From: Sandaracinaceae bacterium
GTDB taxonomy: Bacteria > Myxococcota_A > Polyangia > Polyangiales > Houyiibacteriaceae
DNA: 64,000 nucleotides
Direction: 5' to 3'
Assembly (NCBI GenBank): GCA_020633055.1
Contig: JACKEJ010000009.1
Coordinates: 310,001 to 374,000, forward strand
Both the position numbers and the translations under genes were made by a program. Position 1 is the stretch's first letter. Every line of letters starts with the position of its first letter. The notes under the pieces are model-generated. The model was not told where the DNA came from, ran no database searches, and worked only from the letters and a program-made list of their open reading frames with translations. Below, piece after piece: positions 25,358 to 34,602 of the stretch.

Positions 25358-27205
25358 TCAGGCGCGGTCCTCCGCGGGCGACTCTTCGCCCGGGCGGCGC
25401 AGCGGAATCGGGTCGGGCACGGTGATCCATCCGACCTCGGCCGCGAGCTCGGCGGGATCCAGTCGGGCGCGCGTCTGGTTCCAGAAGAGCGGCGCGAGCT
25501 CGAGGTAGCGGTCCTCGGGCCAGCAGGGGAGGACGCGGATCAGGTCACGGATGTACTCGCGGGGGTTCAGGTGGTGGAGCTTGGCGGAGGCGATGAGCGT
25601 GAGGTGCGCCCCGGCGTTCTCGGCGTGCTTGGTGCTCCCGGCGAACAGGGCTGCGTCGCGGATGCGGACCACCTTCCGCAGCTCGCGTTCGCTCCAGTTG
25701 TTGTCGATGCGCAGCCGTCCGTCAGCGAGCACTGCACGGAGAGGACCCTCCTGACGGACGACGTACCCCAGCGCAGCGCGGGCGGGGCCGCGGCGCTTCT
25801 TCTCGCGCTCGTAGTGCTGCTTCGCGAAGTCGACGAACTCGTCGATCAAGGGCGCGAGGTGCTGCAGGCGCCGCGCCTTGACTGTGGACGGGGGAGGCTT
25901 GCCGGCACGGCAACGCCGCTCGACCTCGAAGATCTTGTGCAGGTACACAAGCCCCTCGCGCCCTATCGCCAGCTTTGCGAACGCGGCTTCGAAGAACTTT
26001 CTCCGCGCATGCGACCAACACCCCACCTCGGTGGGCAACTCGTCGTCGGGCGCGTCGGGATCCGCCGGGCGAAAGAGCGCGTTGTACACGCTACACGCGT
26101 CGGCCTGGATGTGACCGCCGTAGCCTTTGAACAGCGTGACGACGTCTTCGCTGCGCTGGCGCTCCGTGAAGTTGAACAGGATGTGGTCGCGGTCCGCGAT
26201 GCGCACGAAGTAGTGGCCCTTGCGACAGGGCCGCCGTGGGCCGTCGTCGAGCTTGCCCGGTTGCACCGCGAAGCCCGTGGCGTCGGTGGCGATGCAGAAC
26301 GCGCTCATCAACGCGTCCCGCTCCATGGCGGCGACGATGGTCTCGTTGAAGCGCGAGCCGAGTTGGTCGAGCCAGCGGCTCATCGTGCCCCGGTCGAGCG
26401 AGACGCTCTCGAAGAGCAGCTCCTGCTCCTGACGGTAGAGCGGGAGGCCTTTGCTGAACTTGTCGGTGATGACCTCCGCCAGCACCGACGGCGCCGCGAG
26501 GCAGCGCGGCAGCAGCTCGGGCGGCATGTCCGCCGTGAACAACTCGGTGCGCCCGTTCTCGTCAGGGAGCGTGGCGTAGGTCGTACGGAGGATCTCGACG
26601 TGGATGTACTCGGCGGGCTTGCGTCCGAGCTTGTGGCTGGCCTCTGGCTCCGGCAGGCGACGGGCTAGCCCGTCGTCAACGAGCTTCTCCATGTGTGGAT
26701 CCGTCAGCGACACGGTCTCCTTGCGCAGCCCCATCTCCTCTACCCGACGACGCCCGGTGGACTTCGACCGGCGCTTCTTCTTCGCCTCCGGGTCGTTGCT
26801 GTCACCGCTCTCATCGCTCGGGTCATCGTCGCTCTCGGACGGGTTGCCCATGGCACCCGCGAGCGCGTCCAACTTCTGCGTCAGCGTCTCGAACTCGAGC
26901 TGCAGCTGCGTGGTGTCTGCACGCTCTGCGGACGCGATGAAGATCTTGCGCTTGAGTAGCTTCAGCTCCAGCTGCAGCTGCATGTACGCCTCGCGCAGCG
27001 CCTCGTACTGCGCCGCCTGCTTGGCAATCTGCGCCGCTGCGGCATCGAGCTTGGCCTCGCGCGCAGCAAGTGCCGCGTCGCGTGCGGCAAGCTCAGCGTC
27101 GCGTGCGGCGAGTTCGGCGTTGCGCTCCGCGAGCGCGGCCACGAGCTTGTCCACGAGCTCGCCGCGCTCTCCGGTCAACGACTCGAGGTCTGCCTTCGTC
27201 GCCAT
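25358..27205 (-). CDS. tnpC: IS66 transposase TnpC (DDE)
   Basis: 615 residues. An N-terminal coiled coil rich in Ala/Glu/Arg repeats (residues about 20-70) is followed by the IS66 leucine-zipper/zinc region and an acidic linker (SESDDDPSDESGDSNDPE). The DDE domain has Asp in ATDATGFAVQ, Asp in HIQADACSVYNALF and Glu in NNWSERELRKVVR. The C-terminal IS66 segment ALFAGSTKHAENAGAHLTLI is present. The frame is unbroken. It catalyses transposition of the element and has an 82-bp gap after tnpB. Confidence 0.95.
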   Translation of the reverse strand: MATKADLESLTGERGELVDKLVAALAERNAELAARDAELAARDAALAAREAKLDAAAAQIAKQAAQYEALREAYMQLQLELKLLKRKIFIASAERADTTQLQLEFETLTQKLDALAGAMGNPSESDDDPSDESGDSNDPEAKKKRRSKSTGRRRVEEMGLRKETVSLTDPHMEKLVDDGLARRLPEPEASHKLGRKPAEYIHVEILRTTYATLPDENGRTELFTADMPPELLPRCLAAPSVLAEVITDKFSKGLPLYRQEQELLFESVSLDRGTMSRWLDQLGSRFNETIVAAMERDALMSAFCIATDATGFAVQPGKLDDGPRRPCRKGHYFVRIADRDHILFNFTERQRSEDVVTLFKGYGGHIQADACSVYNALFRPADPDAPDDELPTEVGCWSHARRKFFEAAFAKLAIGREGLVYLHKIFEVERRCRAGKPPPSTVKARRLQHLAPLIDEFVDFAKQHYEREKKRRGPARAALGYVVRQEGPLRAVLADGRLRIDNNWSERELRKVVRIRDAALFAGSTKHAENAGAHLTLIASAKLHHLNPREYIRDLIRVLPCWPEDRYLELAPLFWNQTRARLDPAELAAEVGWITVPDPIPLRRPGEESPAEDRA

Positions 27206-27287
27206 CGCTGGGTCGACTCATAGGATCTAGGATCCCGCTTGTCCATAGCCAGATCCGAGATTCTTCACGCACGCGCACGCTATCGGA

Positions 27288-27644
27288 TCAATGCACCGAC
27301 GGAGTGGTGTTGCGCTTCGCACGCGCGCGCGGAGGAGGCAGCTCTATGCCGTCTAGCAGCACGTCCAGCTGGTCCTCGCTCAGCTCCACCACGCGTCCTT
27401 CGTCGATGGGCTCGGGGAGCTGGAAGCGTCCACGGTCGAGGCGCTTGTAGAAGATGCAAAGGCCCGTGCCGTCCGCGAAAATCGCCTTGAGGGCGGTGCG
27501 CCGACGGTTGAAGAAGATGAAGAGTCCACCGGTGCGCGGCGAGCGGCCGACGCGTTCCTGCACCTCGCCTGCAAGGGTGTCGAAGCTCTTGTGCAGGCTC
27601 ACCGGGTCGAGCGCGACGAACACCTCGATATCGGCCGGGATCAT
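27288..27644 (-). CDS. tnpB: IS66 accessory protein TnpB
   Basis: 118 residues of the IS66 Orf2 family (unrelated to the IS200/IS605 TnpB nuclease): DPVSLHKSFDTLAGEVQERV (relatives have D-M-R-K-S-F-D-x-L), FIFFNRRRTALKAIFADGTG and CIFYKRLDRGRFQLPEP. The start overlaps the tnpA stop by four bases. It is needed with TnpA for efficient transposition in studied elements. Confidence 0.93.
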   Translation of the reverse strand: MIPADIEVFVALDPVSLHKSFDTLAGEVQERVGRSPRTGGLFIFFNRRRTALKAIFADGTGLCIFYKRLDRGRFQLPEPIDEGRVVELSEDQLDVLLDGIELPPPRARAKRNTTPSVH

Positions 27645-27994
27645 CGCACCACCTCCGGGCGCTCGAGCACCGCGAGCACGCGCGACAGCGTCTCCTCGTC
27701 AAACCCGCGCTCCACCTCCACGCGCACCGCCCCAACCGACAGCCGCACCCCGGTGCCGCGCGTCACGGACGTGGCCGTCACCGTCGGCCGCGTCGGACGC
27801 ACCAGAGCCATCCGAATCTCCGCGCCTGACTTCGCGATCTTTCGCGCCGCCTTCTTCTCGTCCTGCATCCGCGCCGACCACGACCAGAGCCGGGTCACAT
27901 TCAGGCCGCGCGCCTCGCAGTACGTCCGCGCCGTCTCCCCGCTCGCTCGCCACGCACGCACGTGATCGGGCCACTCACCCTGAAGTCTCTTCAT
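27641..27994 (-). CDS. tnpA: IS66 accessory protein TnpA
   Basis: 117 residues from ATG 27994, with a short helix-turn-helix-like start (WPDHVRAWRASGETARTYCEARGLNVTRLWSW, matching the IS66 Orf1 pattern) and a C-terminal strand-helix ending VLAVLERPEVV. The same frame is open to 28021, but MKRLQGEW is the more likely start. First gene of the element's operon. Confidence 0.85.
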   Translation of the reverse strand: MKRLQGEWPDHVRAWRASGETARTYCEARGLNVTRLWSWSARMQDEKKAARKIAKSGAEIRMALVRPTRPTVTATSVTRGTGVRLSVGAVRVEVERGFDEETLSRVLAVLERPEVVR

Positions 27995-28052
27995 CCCCCG
28001 AGCGTGGGGCTCGCTCCGCATCTCGTGAAGAGCGGGTCCATGCAGCGGTTAC

Positions 28053-29069
28053 CCACCCAGTGGGGCTCAGCATGAAGCCATGGTTCCTCAGGTGATCGTC
28101 CGTGTTGGAAACACAGATGGAGAACACGATGCGGCGGAAGAGCTGAGCGAGGTCGACAGCTGGCTGGGCGCCGAGCCTCGCCATCAGGTCCACGAGCTCG
28201 AGGTAGCTCGCGCCCTCGTCCGCACCTTGTCCGTCGACGTGGTCTGTCAACGTCATCGCGGAAGCAAAGTGCAGCCGCTGTCCCCCAGGGCCGCGGTCGA
28301 ACCGCCGGCTGAGAAAGGTGTGGTGCCCTCGTGAGGGCTCTCGCTGCGTTCCGAAGCGGCGCACCTGCGCCTCGGGCACGCTCACACCCGCGAGCTCGGC
28401 CAGCCGGCGCGTCGTCATTTCCCATGCGCCGATGTCCACGTCGTCCCTCCGACTCGGGAACTTGGCGATCCACAGTTGCCCACGTTCATCGCGGACACTC
28501 GCCTTGGGACGGGCTCCTCCGAGAGATCCACCAGGCGCAATCAGCATCCTGAGCCAGTGACCGTAGTCGGGGTCCGCTTCGACTCCCTCTCGCTCGAGCT
28601 GAAGGCTCGCGTGCTCCAACTCTCGCAGCGAGGTCCAGGGAGGGGACGCAAGCTCATCGTTGTCGTCCATGAACCTTCCGTCGACGCAGAACCGCAGGGC
28701 GCCCATGCGGTGCCCGTCGTGCACGCCGAGGAGGTAGTCAGACTCGACGAGGCGGCGCTCCTCTCGTGCTTCGGCGCGCGCCAGCTGGGCTTCCCGTCGC
28801 CGCATCAGGAGGCGTCCCCAACGCTCGGGCGACGAGTCCAAGAAGAGCCCGAAGCTGCTCCGGCTCTTGGCCGGGTATTGCGGACCGCCATAGAGGGCCA
28901 ACGAGGGATCCAGCTGCTGCCTCGGGGCACTCTTCAACCAGTCCTCGTCGTACGAGAACGCGAACACCTCCTTGCCGCGCGCCGGCGTAGCGGTCAGCAG
29001 TCCCATGCACGTCGGCCCGTCGAGCCCCACCCAGTCAGCGACCACCTCGATCGACCGTTGCTCGCTCAT
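28053..29069 (-). pseudogene. hipA: hipA, 5' part truncated by IS66
   Basis: Residues 1-339 of a HipA-type Ser/Thr kinase toxin: GLLTATPARGKEVFAFSYDE (HipA N-domain), LFLDSSPERWGRLLMRRRE, GGSLGGARPKASV (P-loop-like), and the catalytic loop CVSNTDDHLRNHGFMLSPTGW. The frame then runs into the IS and stops at 27975 after about 26 foreign residues. The SPAYD Asp that would bind Mg2+ is beyond the insertion, so the truncated product should be an inactive kinase. Its ATG overlaps the hipB stop. Confidence 0.93.
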
Positions 29070-29434
29070 CCGCCGTCACTGCCCTTCGTTGGGCCCCCGC
29101 CCACGTCGACCTCCGAGGCGGCGACGCGCTTCCGAGCGCGGCGTCGCGTGGGCAGGCCGGCGTCCTGCAGCTTGCGACCGAGCTCGTCGTCTCTCGCAAT
29201 GAGCGCAAGGTCCTCGTGGAGTCCAAGGCTGTGGAGCACGTTGGCGTAGGACCCAAGCGAGACCCCCGGCTCACCGTTCTCCACCGCGCGTAGGGTCGGG
29301 CGCGACATGCCGGCCCGCTCCGCCACCAACGCCATCGAGAACCCGCGTCGGAGCCGGGCCAACCGGATGTTCTCGCCGAGTTCGCGCATCAAGCGAGCGA
29401 CCATGGGGTGTGGGGTTGGACTCTGTCTTCCCAT
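29066..29434 (-). CDS. hipB: HipB-like XRE antitoxin/repressor
   Basis: 122 residues with a helix-turn-helix of the Cro/C1 type (residues about 15-72: LGENIRLARLRRGFSMALVAERAGMSRPTLRAVENGEPGVSLGSYANVLHSLGL) and a basic C-terminal tail (TRRRARKR). The ATGA overlap with hipA is the usual order antitoxin-toxin. With the toxin cut by IS66, the antitoxin is left without an active partner but can still repress its promoter. Confidence 0.9.
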   Translation of the reverse strand: MGRQSPTPHPMVARLMRELGENIRLARLRRGFSMALVAERAGMSRPTLRAVENGEPGVSLGSYANVLHSLGLHEDLALIARDDELGRKLQDAGLPTRRRARKRVAASEVDVGGGPTKGSDGG

Positions 29435-29469
29435 AACAGGAAGTAACGTATCCGAAATCGCTCGTTTGT

Positions 29470-29485
29470 GGAAACAGTATTTTCC
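29470..29485. promoter_or_regulatory. Possible HipB operator (inverted repeat)
   Basis: GGAAA-CAGTAT-TTTCC is an inverted repeat about 35 bp upstream of hipB in a patch that is clearly AT-richer than its surroundings. HipB proteins bind inverted repeats in their own promoter; this site is a candidate by position only. Confidence 0.35.
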
Positions 29486-29552
29486 TTTATTGCGTGCACG
29501 ACGCGAGGGGGTGGATGAACCCGGACGCCAGGTTCCGGTTCCTCAGAGGACG

Positions 29553-31433
29553 TCAGCCTTCCACAGGCGTCCACCCGCGCTTGGCCAGCTCCACGTCGGC
29601 GGCCTCGGCGCGCGCGCCGTCCACCAGGATGGCGATGGTGGTGCCGCGGCGGAAGCGGGAGCGGCTGGTGATGGGCTCGACGGTCTTGCGGTGCACCAGC
29701 ACGAGCGGGACGTAGGGCGGGTTGGACTCGCCGCCCGTGCCCAGCGGCGGGCTCTTGCGGTTGCCCGTGAAGCGGTACCACGCGACGGAGCAGCTCTTGG
29801 CGTCCAGCCGGCCGCTCCACAGCGGCACGTCCACTGCGCCCGCGAAGAGCACCTCGCCGCCGAAGTCGTCGATCATCTCGGGCGACACGCCGTGCTCCCA
29901 CTTGCTGAGCCCGATGGCGAAGCGGATGTCGCGGTAGTGCAGGCGGGTCTTCTCGCCGAAGAGGTAGTTGACCTCCTCGTTGGCCGTGACCGCGATGGCC
30001 CCCGTACGCGTGCTCAGCTGCGCGCGCAGGTGCGTGTTCTCCTCCAGCGCGTTGCCCTGCATGGAGCGCACGTTGTCGGCCTCGAGCGCGCGGATGTTGT
30101 TGGGGTCGTTGTCCAGCGCCATGACCTCGCCCCCCTCACGGGCCAGCAGCTTGCATAGCTCGCGCGCCAGCGTGCTGCCGCCCACGACGACCCAGCCGTC
30201 GCCGCTCTTGCGGCGCAGGCCCAGCACGTGCGCGGCGAGGCCCCCGGTGAGCGCCGCCCAACCCACGGTCACCGCGATGACGAGGAACACCAGCGACGAC
30301 AGCTCGCGCCCGCCCGGGATCTCGGCCGCGTCCAGCGCGTAGGCGAAGAGCGACGCCACCGCGGCCGCGACGATGCCGCGCGGCCCGAGCCAGGCCACGA
30401 ACGCGCGCTCGCGGGCGGTGAGGTCGGTGCCCATGGTGCTGAGCGCCACGCTCACGGGGCGGACCACGGCGATGGTGCCCACGGCTACCAGCACGCCGCC
30501 CGTGCCCAGCGCGAAGATGTCGGCCAGGCGCACGTCGGCCACCAAGAGCACGAACAGCATCCCGATGAAGAGCGCCGTCAGCTGCTCTTTGAACTCGCGC
30601 AGCTCGCGCGCCACGTGCGTGCGTGAGTTGCCCACCACCAGCCCGGCCACGGTCACCGCGGCGATGCCGCTCTCGTGCACCACGGCGTTGGACGCCTCGA
30701 ACACCAGCACGGCGAGGCTCAGCGTCATGACCGTCTCGAGCCCCTCAGGCACCAGCCCGCGGAAGCGCAGCAGCAGCGCGATGAGGGCGCCGCCCAGCAT
30801 GCCCACGGCCACCCCGAAGAAGAGCCGCCCCACGATGACCGGGCCCGCCAGCAGCACCCCCTGGTCCGACGGCGAGAGCACCACCTCGAGCGCGACGGCC
30901 GCGGTGATGGCGCCCACCGCGTCGATCAGCACGCCCTCGGCCTCGAGCACCGTGGAGACGGGCTTCTTGACCTTCAGGCGTCGCAACAGGGGCGTGACTA
31001 CGGTCGGCCCCGTCACGATCACCAGCGTCCCGAACAGCAGCGAGCGCTGCCAGCCCCAGCCCAGCACGACGGCCACCAAGATCATGCCCAGCACCATGCT
31101 GACCAGCGCGCCCACCGTGACCAGGCGCCGAATCGCCCGCCCAGAGCGCTTGAGGCGCCGCAGGTCGAGGCTCATGCCCCCCTCGAACAGGATCACGGCG
31201 ACCGCGAAGCCCACCAGGGACGCCAGGCCATCGCCCAGCAGGGCGGGCTGCACCAAGTTGGCTCCGTCGGGCCCGAAGGCCACCCCCAGCACCAGGAGCG
31301 CCACGATGCCCGGCAGGCGCAGGTGGTGGGCCACGGTCTGCCCCAGCATCCCGGCGGCGAGGGCGAACGCGACGGTCAGGGGCGCGGACTGGTGGAATTC
31401 GAAGAAGGACACGAGCCGCGCAGCATAGCCCAC
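29553..31433 (-). CDS. Cation/proton antiporter with C-terminal TrkA-N domain
   Basis: 626 residues. An N-terminal antiporter domain of about twelve helices includes LPGIVALLVLGVAFGPDGANLVQP, FAVAVILFEGGMSLDLRRLKR, the FGTLVIVTGPTVVTPLLRRL motif and WLGPRGIVAAAVASLFAYAL. A cytoplasmic TrkA-N-like nucleotide-binding domain follows (GDGWVVVGGSTLARELCKLLAREGGEVMALDNDPNNIRALE). This is the CPA1/CPA2-type Na+(K+)/H+ exchanger layout, gated by nucleotide binding. Divergent from the halogenase-like gene, with about 50 bp between starts. Confidence 0.9.
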   Translation of the reverse strand: MGYAARLVSFFEFHQSAPLTVAFALAAGMLGQTVAHHLRLPGIVALLVLGVAFGPDGANLVQPALLGDGLASLVGFAVAVILFEGGMSLDLRRLKRSGRAIRRLVTVGALVSMVLGMILVAVVLGWGWQRSLLFGTLVIVTGPTVVTPLLRRLKVKKPVSTVLEAEGVLIDAVGAITAAVALEVVLSPSDQGVLLAGPVIVGRLFFGVAVGMLGGALIALLLRFRGLVPEGLETVMTLSLAVLVFEASNAVVHESGIAAVTVAGLVVGNSRTHVARELREFKEQLTALFIGMLFVLLVADVRLADIFALGTGGVLVAVGTIAVVRPVSVALSTMGTDLTARERAFVAWLGPRGIVAAAVASLFAYALDAAEIPGGRELSSLVFLVIAVTVGWAALTGGLAAHVLGLRRKSGDGWVVVGGSTLARELCKLLAREGGEVMALDNDPNNIRALEADNVRSMQGNALEENTHLRAQLSTRTGAIAVTANEEVNYLFGEKTRLHYRDIRFAIGLSKWEHGVSPEMIDDFGGEVLFAGAVDVPLWSGRLDAKSCSVAWYRFTGNRKSPPLGTGGESNPPYVPLVLVHRKTVEPITSRSRFRRGTTIAILVDGARAEAADVELAKRGWTPVEG

Positions 31434-31481
31434 GGGACTCGTTGCAGCGTCCCCACGGGCAGCCTAACGTGTAGTCCCGTT

Positions 31482-33278
31482 ATGAACGCCTCCGCGCGCC
31501 CCTCCCAAGCCGACTTCGACCTCGTCATCTGCGGTGGAGGCCTCGCTGGCCTCGCCCTGGCGCTGCAAGTGCGCGCCGCCCTGCCGGACGCCTCCGTGGC
31601 CGTGCTGGAGCGCCAAGCGCGCCCGCTGCCCCTGGCCTGCCACAAGGTGGGCGAGAGCGCCGTGGAGCTGGGCTCGCACTACTACGCGCAGGTGCTCGGC
31701 CTGGCCGACTACCTGGAGAAGAACCACCTGTTCAAGAACGGGCTGCGCTTCTTCGGCGGCAGCGGGCGCGAGCCGCTCCACACGCGCACCGAGATCGGGC
31801 CCACCGAGTTCCCGGTGCTGCACAGCTACCAGATCGACCGCGGGCGCTTCGAGAACGACCTGCGCGCCATGGTGGAAGACGCCGGCGCCACGCTCATCGA
31901 GGGCGCCGTGGTGGGCGACATCACGCTCACGCCGCCGGGCGAGCTCAACCGCGTGGCCTTCAAGCGTGCGGACGGCACCCCGGCCGAGTTCAGCTGCCAC
32001 TGGGTGACCGACGCCAGCGGGCGCGGGCGCCGCATCCAGAAGCTGCGCGATGCGCGCATCCCCGCGGACAAGCACGCCAGCTCGGCCTGGTTCCGCGTGA
32101 AGGGCCGGCTGGGGCCCGGCGACCTGGTGCCCAAGAGCGAAGAGGCCTGGCACGCGCGCGACGTGGACGACAACCGCTGGCTGTCCACCAGCCACCTCAT
32201 GGGCAAGGGCTACTGGGTGTGGCTCATCCCGCTCGCCACCGGCTACACCAGCGTGGGCGTGGTGACCGACGCGCTGCACCACGAGCTGACCGACTACAAC
32301 AAGGAGCCGCGCATGCGCGCGTGGCTCGAGCGCTTCGAGCCCGCCGTGGCCAGAGCCGTGGCCGACCGCGAGTTCGAGGACTTCCGCATGTACAGCGACT
32401 ACCCCTACCGCTCACGCGAGAGCTTCTCGCTCGAGGGGTGGAGCAGCGTCGGCGAGGCCAGCCTCTTCATCGACCCGCTGTACAGCATGGGCAACGACTT
32501 CATTGGCCTCGGCAACACGCTCACCACGCGCATGCTGGCCGAGCAGCGCGCCGGCACGCTGACGGCCGAGCTGGTGGAGGAGCTGCAGGCCTTCTACCTG
32601 CACTGGGCCAAGGACATGGACCGCACCCTGTCCGGCAACAGCCTGGTCTTCCCGCACTCCCGCATCTTCGGCGCGAAGCTGTGGTGGGACTTCGCCATCT
32701 ACTGGTCGTTCCACTGCCCCTACTACTTCGACAAGGCGCACCAGGCGCCGCTCGCCGAGCACAAGCGCTTCCACGCCATGCGCGGGCACTGGGCCGCACT
32801 GAACCGGCGCGCGCAGCACGTGCTCGAGACCTGGGCCGCGCTGATGCCCACCGAGCACAGCAACGGGCCCGCGCACATCCCCCTGCCCATGTACCCCTCC
32901 GTGCTGGTGGACCTGCACCTCGAGCTGCAGCACGCGCACACCCGCGAGGAGAGCCTGGCCCGCATGGAGAGCAACCTCACCATGGGCCGCGACCTGGTGG
33001 GCGAGCTCATCGCGCACGCGCTGCGCTCGCTGGGGCCCGACAAGGCGCGTGAGTTCGGCGAGCGCGTGGGCAGCGGGCCCGACCTGGAGCACGGGCTGGA
33101 GCTCACGTTGGCTCGGGCGCAGGCGGACTCGCTGCCGCGTCGGGAGCGGAATGCTGCCATGCCGCAGATCGGCCGCGACCTCGAGCGCGCGCTGGGCCGC
33201 GAGGCGGGGGAAGCGACGCTGGAGGAGCTGTACTCGGTCGCGTTCCCGGGCGCGTCGGAGCTGCGCAGCGCGAGCTGA
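31482..33278 (+). CDS. Second flavin-dependent halogenase-like monooxygenase
   Basis: 598 residues from ATG 31482; the upstream open frame (to 30675) is antisense to the antiporter and rejected. FAD motif LVICGGGLAGLALALQV, then HKVGESAVELGSHYYAQVLGL, SYQIDRGRFENDL, and GYWVWLIPLATGYTSVGVVTD, which carries WxWxIP near residue 245. Then GEASLFIDPLYSMGNDFIGLGN. It shares the order of motifs with the product of 20366-21964, including K-V-G-E-S, and has a longer C-terminal helical region. A paralogous enzyme without an adjacent ketosynthase; substrate unknown. Confidence 0.83.
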   Translation: MNASARPSQADFDLVICGGGLAGLALALQVRAALPDASVAVLERQARPLPLACHKVGESAVELGSHYYAQVLGLADYLEKNHLFKNGLRFFGGSGREPLHTRTEIGPTEFPVLHSYQIDRGRFENDLRAMVEDAGATLIEGAVVGDITLTPPGELNRVAFKRADGTPAEFSCHWVTDASGRGRRIQKLRDARIPADKHASSAWFRVKGRLGPGDLVPKSEEAWHARDVDDNRWLSTSHLMGKGYWVWLIPLATGYTSVGVVTDALHHELTDYNKEPRMRAWLERFEPAVARAVADREFEDFRMYSDYPYRSRESFSLEGWSSVGEASLFIDPLYSMGNDFIGLGNTLTTRMLAEQRAGTLTAELVEELQAFYLHWAKDMDRTLSGNSLVFPHSRIFGAKLWWDFAIYWSFHCPYYFDKAHQAPLAEHKRFHAMRGHWAALNRRAQHVLETWAALMPTEHSNGPAHIPLPMYPSVLVDLHLELQHAHTREESLARMESNLTMGRDLVGELIAHALRSLGPDKAREFGERVGSGPDLEHGLELTLARAQADSLPRRERNAAMPQIGRDLERALGREAGEATLEELYSVAFPGASELRSAS

Positions 33279-33346
33279 GGGGTGAGCGCAAGCTTTTGGT
33301 CGAGCGCGAGTGCGGGCTCCGATCTTCCTCGCGCTTCCACACGCTG

Positions 33347-34441
33347 TCACAGGTCGTAGCGCGTGCCCGACCCAGTGAAGCCCACGGACAACGCCGAACA
33401 CTCCTCGTCGAGCTGTACGTCGTACAGGCCCTCGAGGATCGGGCTCACGTCTTCGAAGGCGACGTCACCGCCGCGCAACGCGAGCAGCTGCGACACGCTC
33501 GACTCGAGCGCCTCCCGCGACAGCACGCCGCCCACCACGAAGTCGACGCCGTCCGACCGCAGCGTGCCTTCGATGACGACGTTCGACATGGACACGGCGA
33601 TGTGCGTGGATGCGGTCCCCGTGTTGTAGGGGATGGCGAGATCGAGTCGGCCGAGGCGCTGGCGGAAGGAGTCTCCGCCCACGTTCAAGGTGGCCACGAA
33701 CGGACCCGCGAGCGTGTCCCCGGACGCGTCCACCAGCTCCAAGAGCGCGCAGTTCCCGGCCCACTCGACCAACAGCATCGGGTCCGGCGGCATGCAGCTC
33801 ATACTGTCTGCGGGACAGCTCAGCGCGTTGTCCACCACCGCGTGGAGGTCGATGGGATCTTGCGGAGTCACCTCCAGTAGGCTCGCCGCGAGGGCGATGA
33901 GCGAGTTGTCGACGTTGCCCGCAAAGTCCGCCACGCCACACCGATCGCCTGCGTAGTCGACGTTGTGTCCCACGGCATCGCCACGAGCCGCTTGCTCCAA
34001 CGTCGGGATGGAGAAGCCTGTCAGCTGGTATTGCACCCACGAAGTCGCATGGGCGCACTCGCCCGTGTTGCAAAACACGCCGTTGCCGAAGAAGCCGTCC
34101 AGGCACTCGCACAGATACGCGGTTGCCGTGTCGGTGCAGGTTGCGTCCGGCGAGCAGTTGTGCGTGCCCAGCGTGCACTCGTCCATCGCGCTCGTGGAGG
34201 TGCACACACGGCCGTCGCCCACATAGTCAGGGGGGCACGCAGCGCACTGCGCCTCGCCATCTCCGCCAAGGCTGCACTGCACCATGGGGCTGATGGAGCA
34301 GCCCCCGTTGTCGATGGCGCACGTGGCGGGTGCGACCGGGTCGCCCAGTCCGCCGTCGACGGGCGTGCTGCCTCCCCCACAGCCAGTGATGAGCGCGGCC
34401 GCATACATGGCCAGAGCGAGTCGTGGTGGGTGGATGGTCAT
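33347..34441 (-). CDS. EGF-like domain lipoprotein, paralogous family member B
   Basis: 364 residues: lipobox ALITGC, then a cysteine-rich segment with an EGF-type domain (MDECTLGTHNCSPDATCTDT, AYLCECLDGFFGNGVFC). The C-terminal 230 residues are the domain shared with the products at 16254-17129 and 39753-40619: IPTLEQAARGDAVGHNVD, CGVADFAGNVDNSLIAL, PIDLHAVVDNALSCP, LAIPYNTG, and FEDVSPILEGLYDVQL-x4-CSALSVGFTG. Only this copy has the EGF module. Its promoter region is next to the IS3 element. Confidence 0.78.
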   Translation of the reverse strand: MTIHPPRLALAMYAAALITGCGGGSTPVDGGLGDPVAPATCAIDNGGCSISPMVQCSLGGDGEAQCAACPPDYVGDGRVCTSTSAMDECTLGTHNCSPDATCTDTATAYLCECLDGFFGNGVFCNTGECAHATSWVQYQLTGFSIPTLEQAARGDAVGHNVDYAGDRCGVADFAGNVDNSLIALAASLLEVTPQDPIDLHAVVDNALSCPADSMSCMPPDPMLLVEWAGNCALLELVDASGDTLAGPFVATLNVGGDSFRQRLGRLDLAIPYNTGTASTHIAVSMSNVVIEGTLRSDGVDFVVGGVLSREALESSVSQLLALRGGDVAFEDVSPILEGLYDVQLDEECSALSVGFTGSGTRYDL

Positions 34442-34602
34442 CAGTCCTCACTCTGTGAGCGCCGCCTTGCGCCCCCACCGTAGCATGGCCGGGTACCCGT
34501 TGGTGCGACACCGACGAGCTCGACACACCATCGAGTAGAAGCGTGGCTCGCGGGGAGACCAACGTCAGAAGTGAACTTCCCCCCGTCGAGCGGACAGGTT
34601 GA

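Larger units (their letters stand above)
25273..28052 (-). mobile_element. Complete IS66-family insertion sequence in hipA
   Basis: A 2,780-bp element. The ends are inverted repeats GTAACCGCTGCATAAACCCG (left) and GTAACCGCTGCATGGACCCG (right, complement), starting with the GTAA typical of IS66. It is flanked by the 8-bp direct repeat CCACCCAG at 25265-25272 and 28053-28060, the size IS66 elements generate. It carries tnpA, tnpB and tnpC on the - strand, all intact, so the element may be active. It lies in the same orientation as the interrupted hipA. Confidence 0.95.

Noticed and set aside
30675..31481. N-terminal extension of the second halogenase-like gene
   Set aside because: Antisense to the antiporter and His/Gln-rich; FAD motif starts right after ATG 31482.
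31482..33278. Second member of a ketosynthase-type operon
   Set aside because: No ketosynthase, acyltransferase or carrier gene is next to it; it stands alone between an antiporter and a lipoprotein gene.
33279..33346. Terminator between the halogenase-like and lipoprotein genes
   Set aside because: The only possible stem (GAGCGCGA with TCGCGCTT) has a long loop and lies partly outside the gap.
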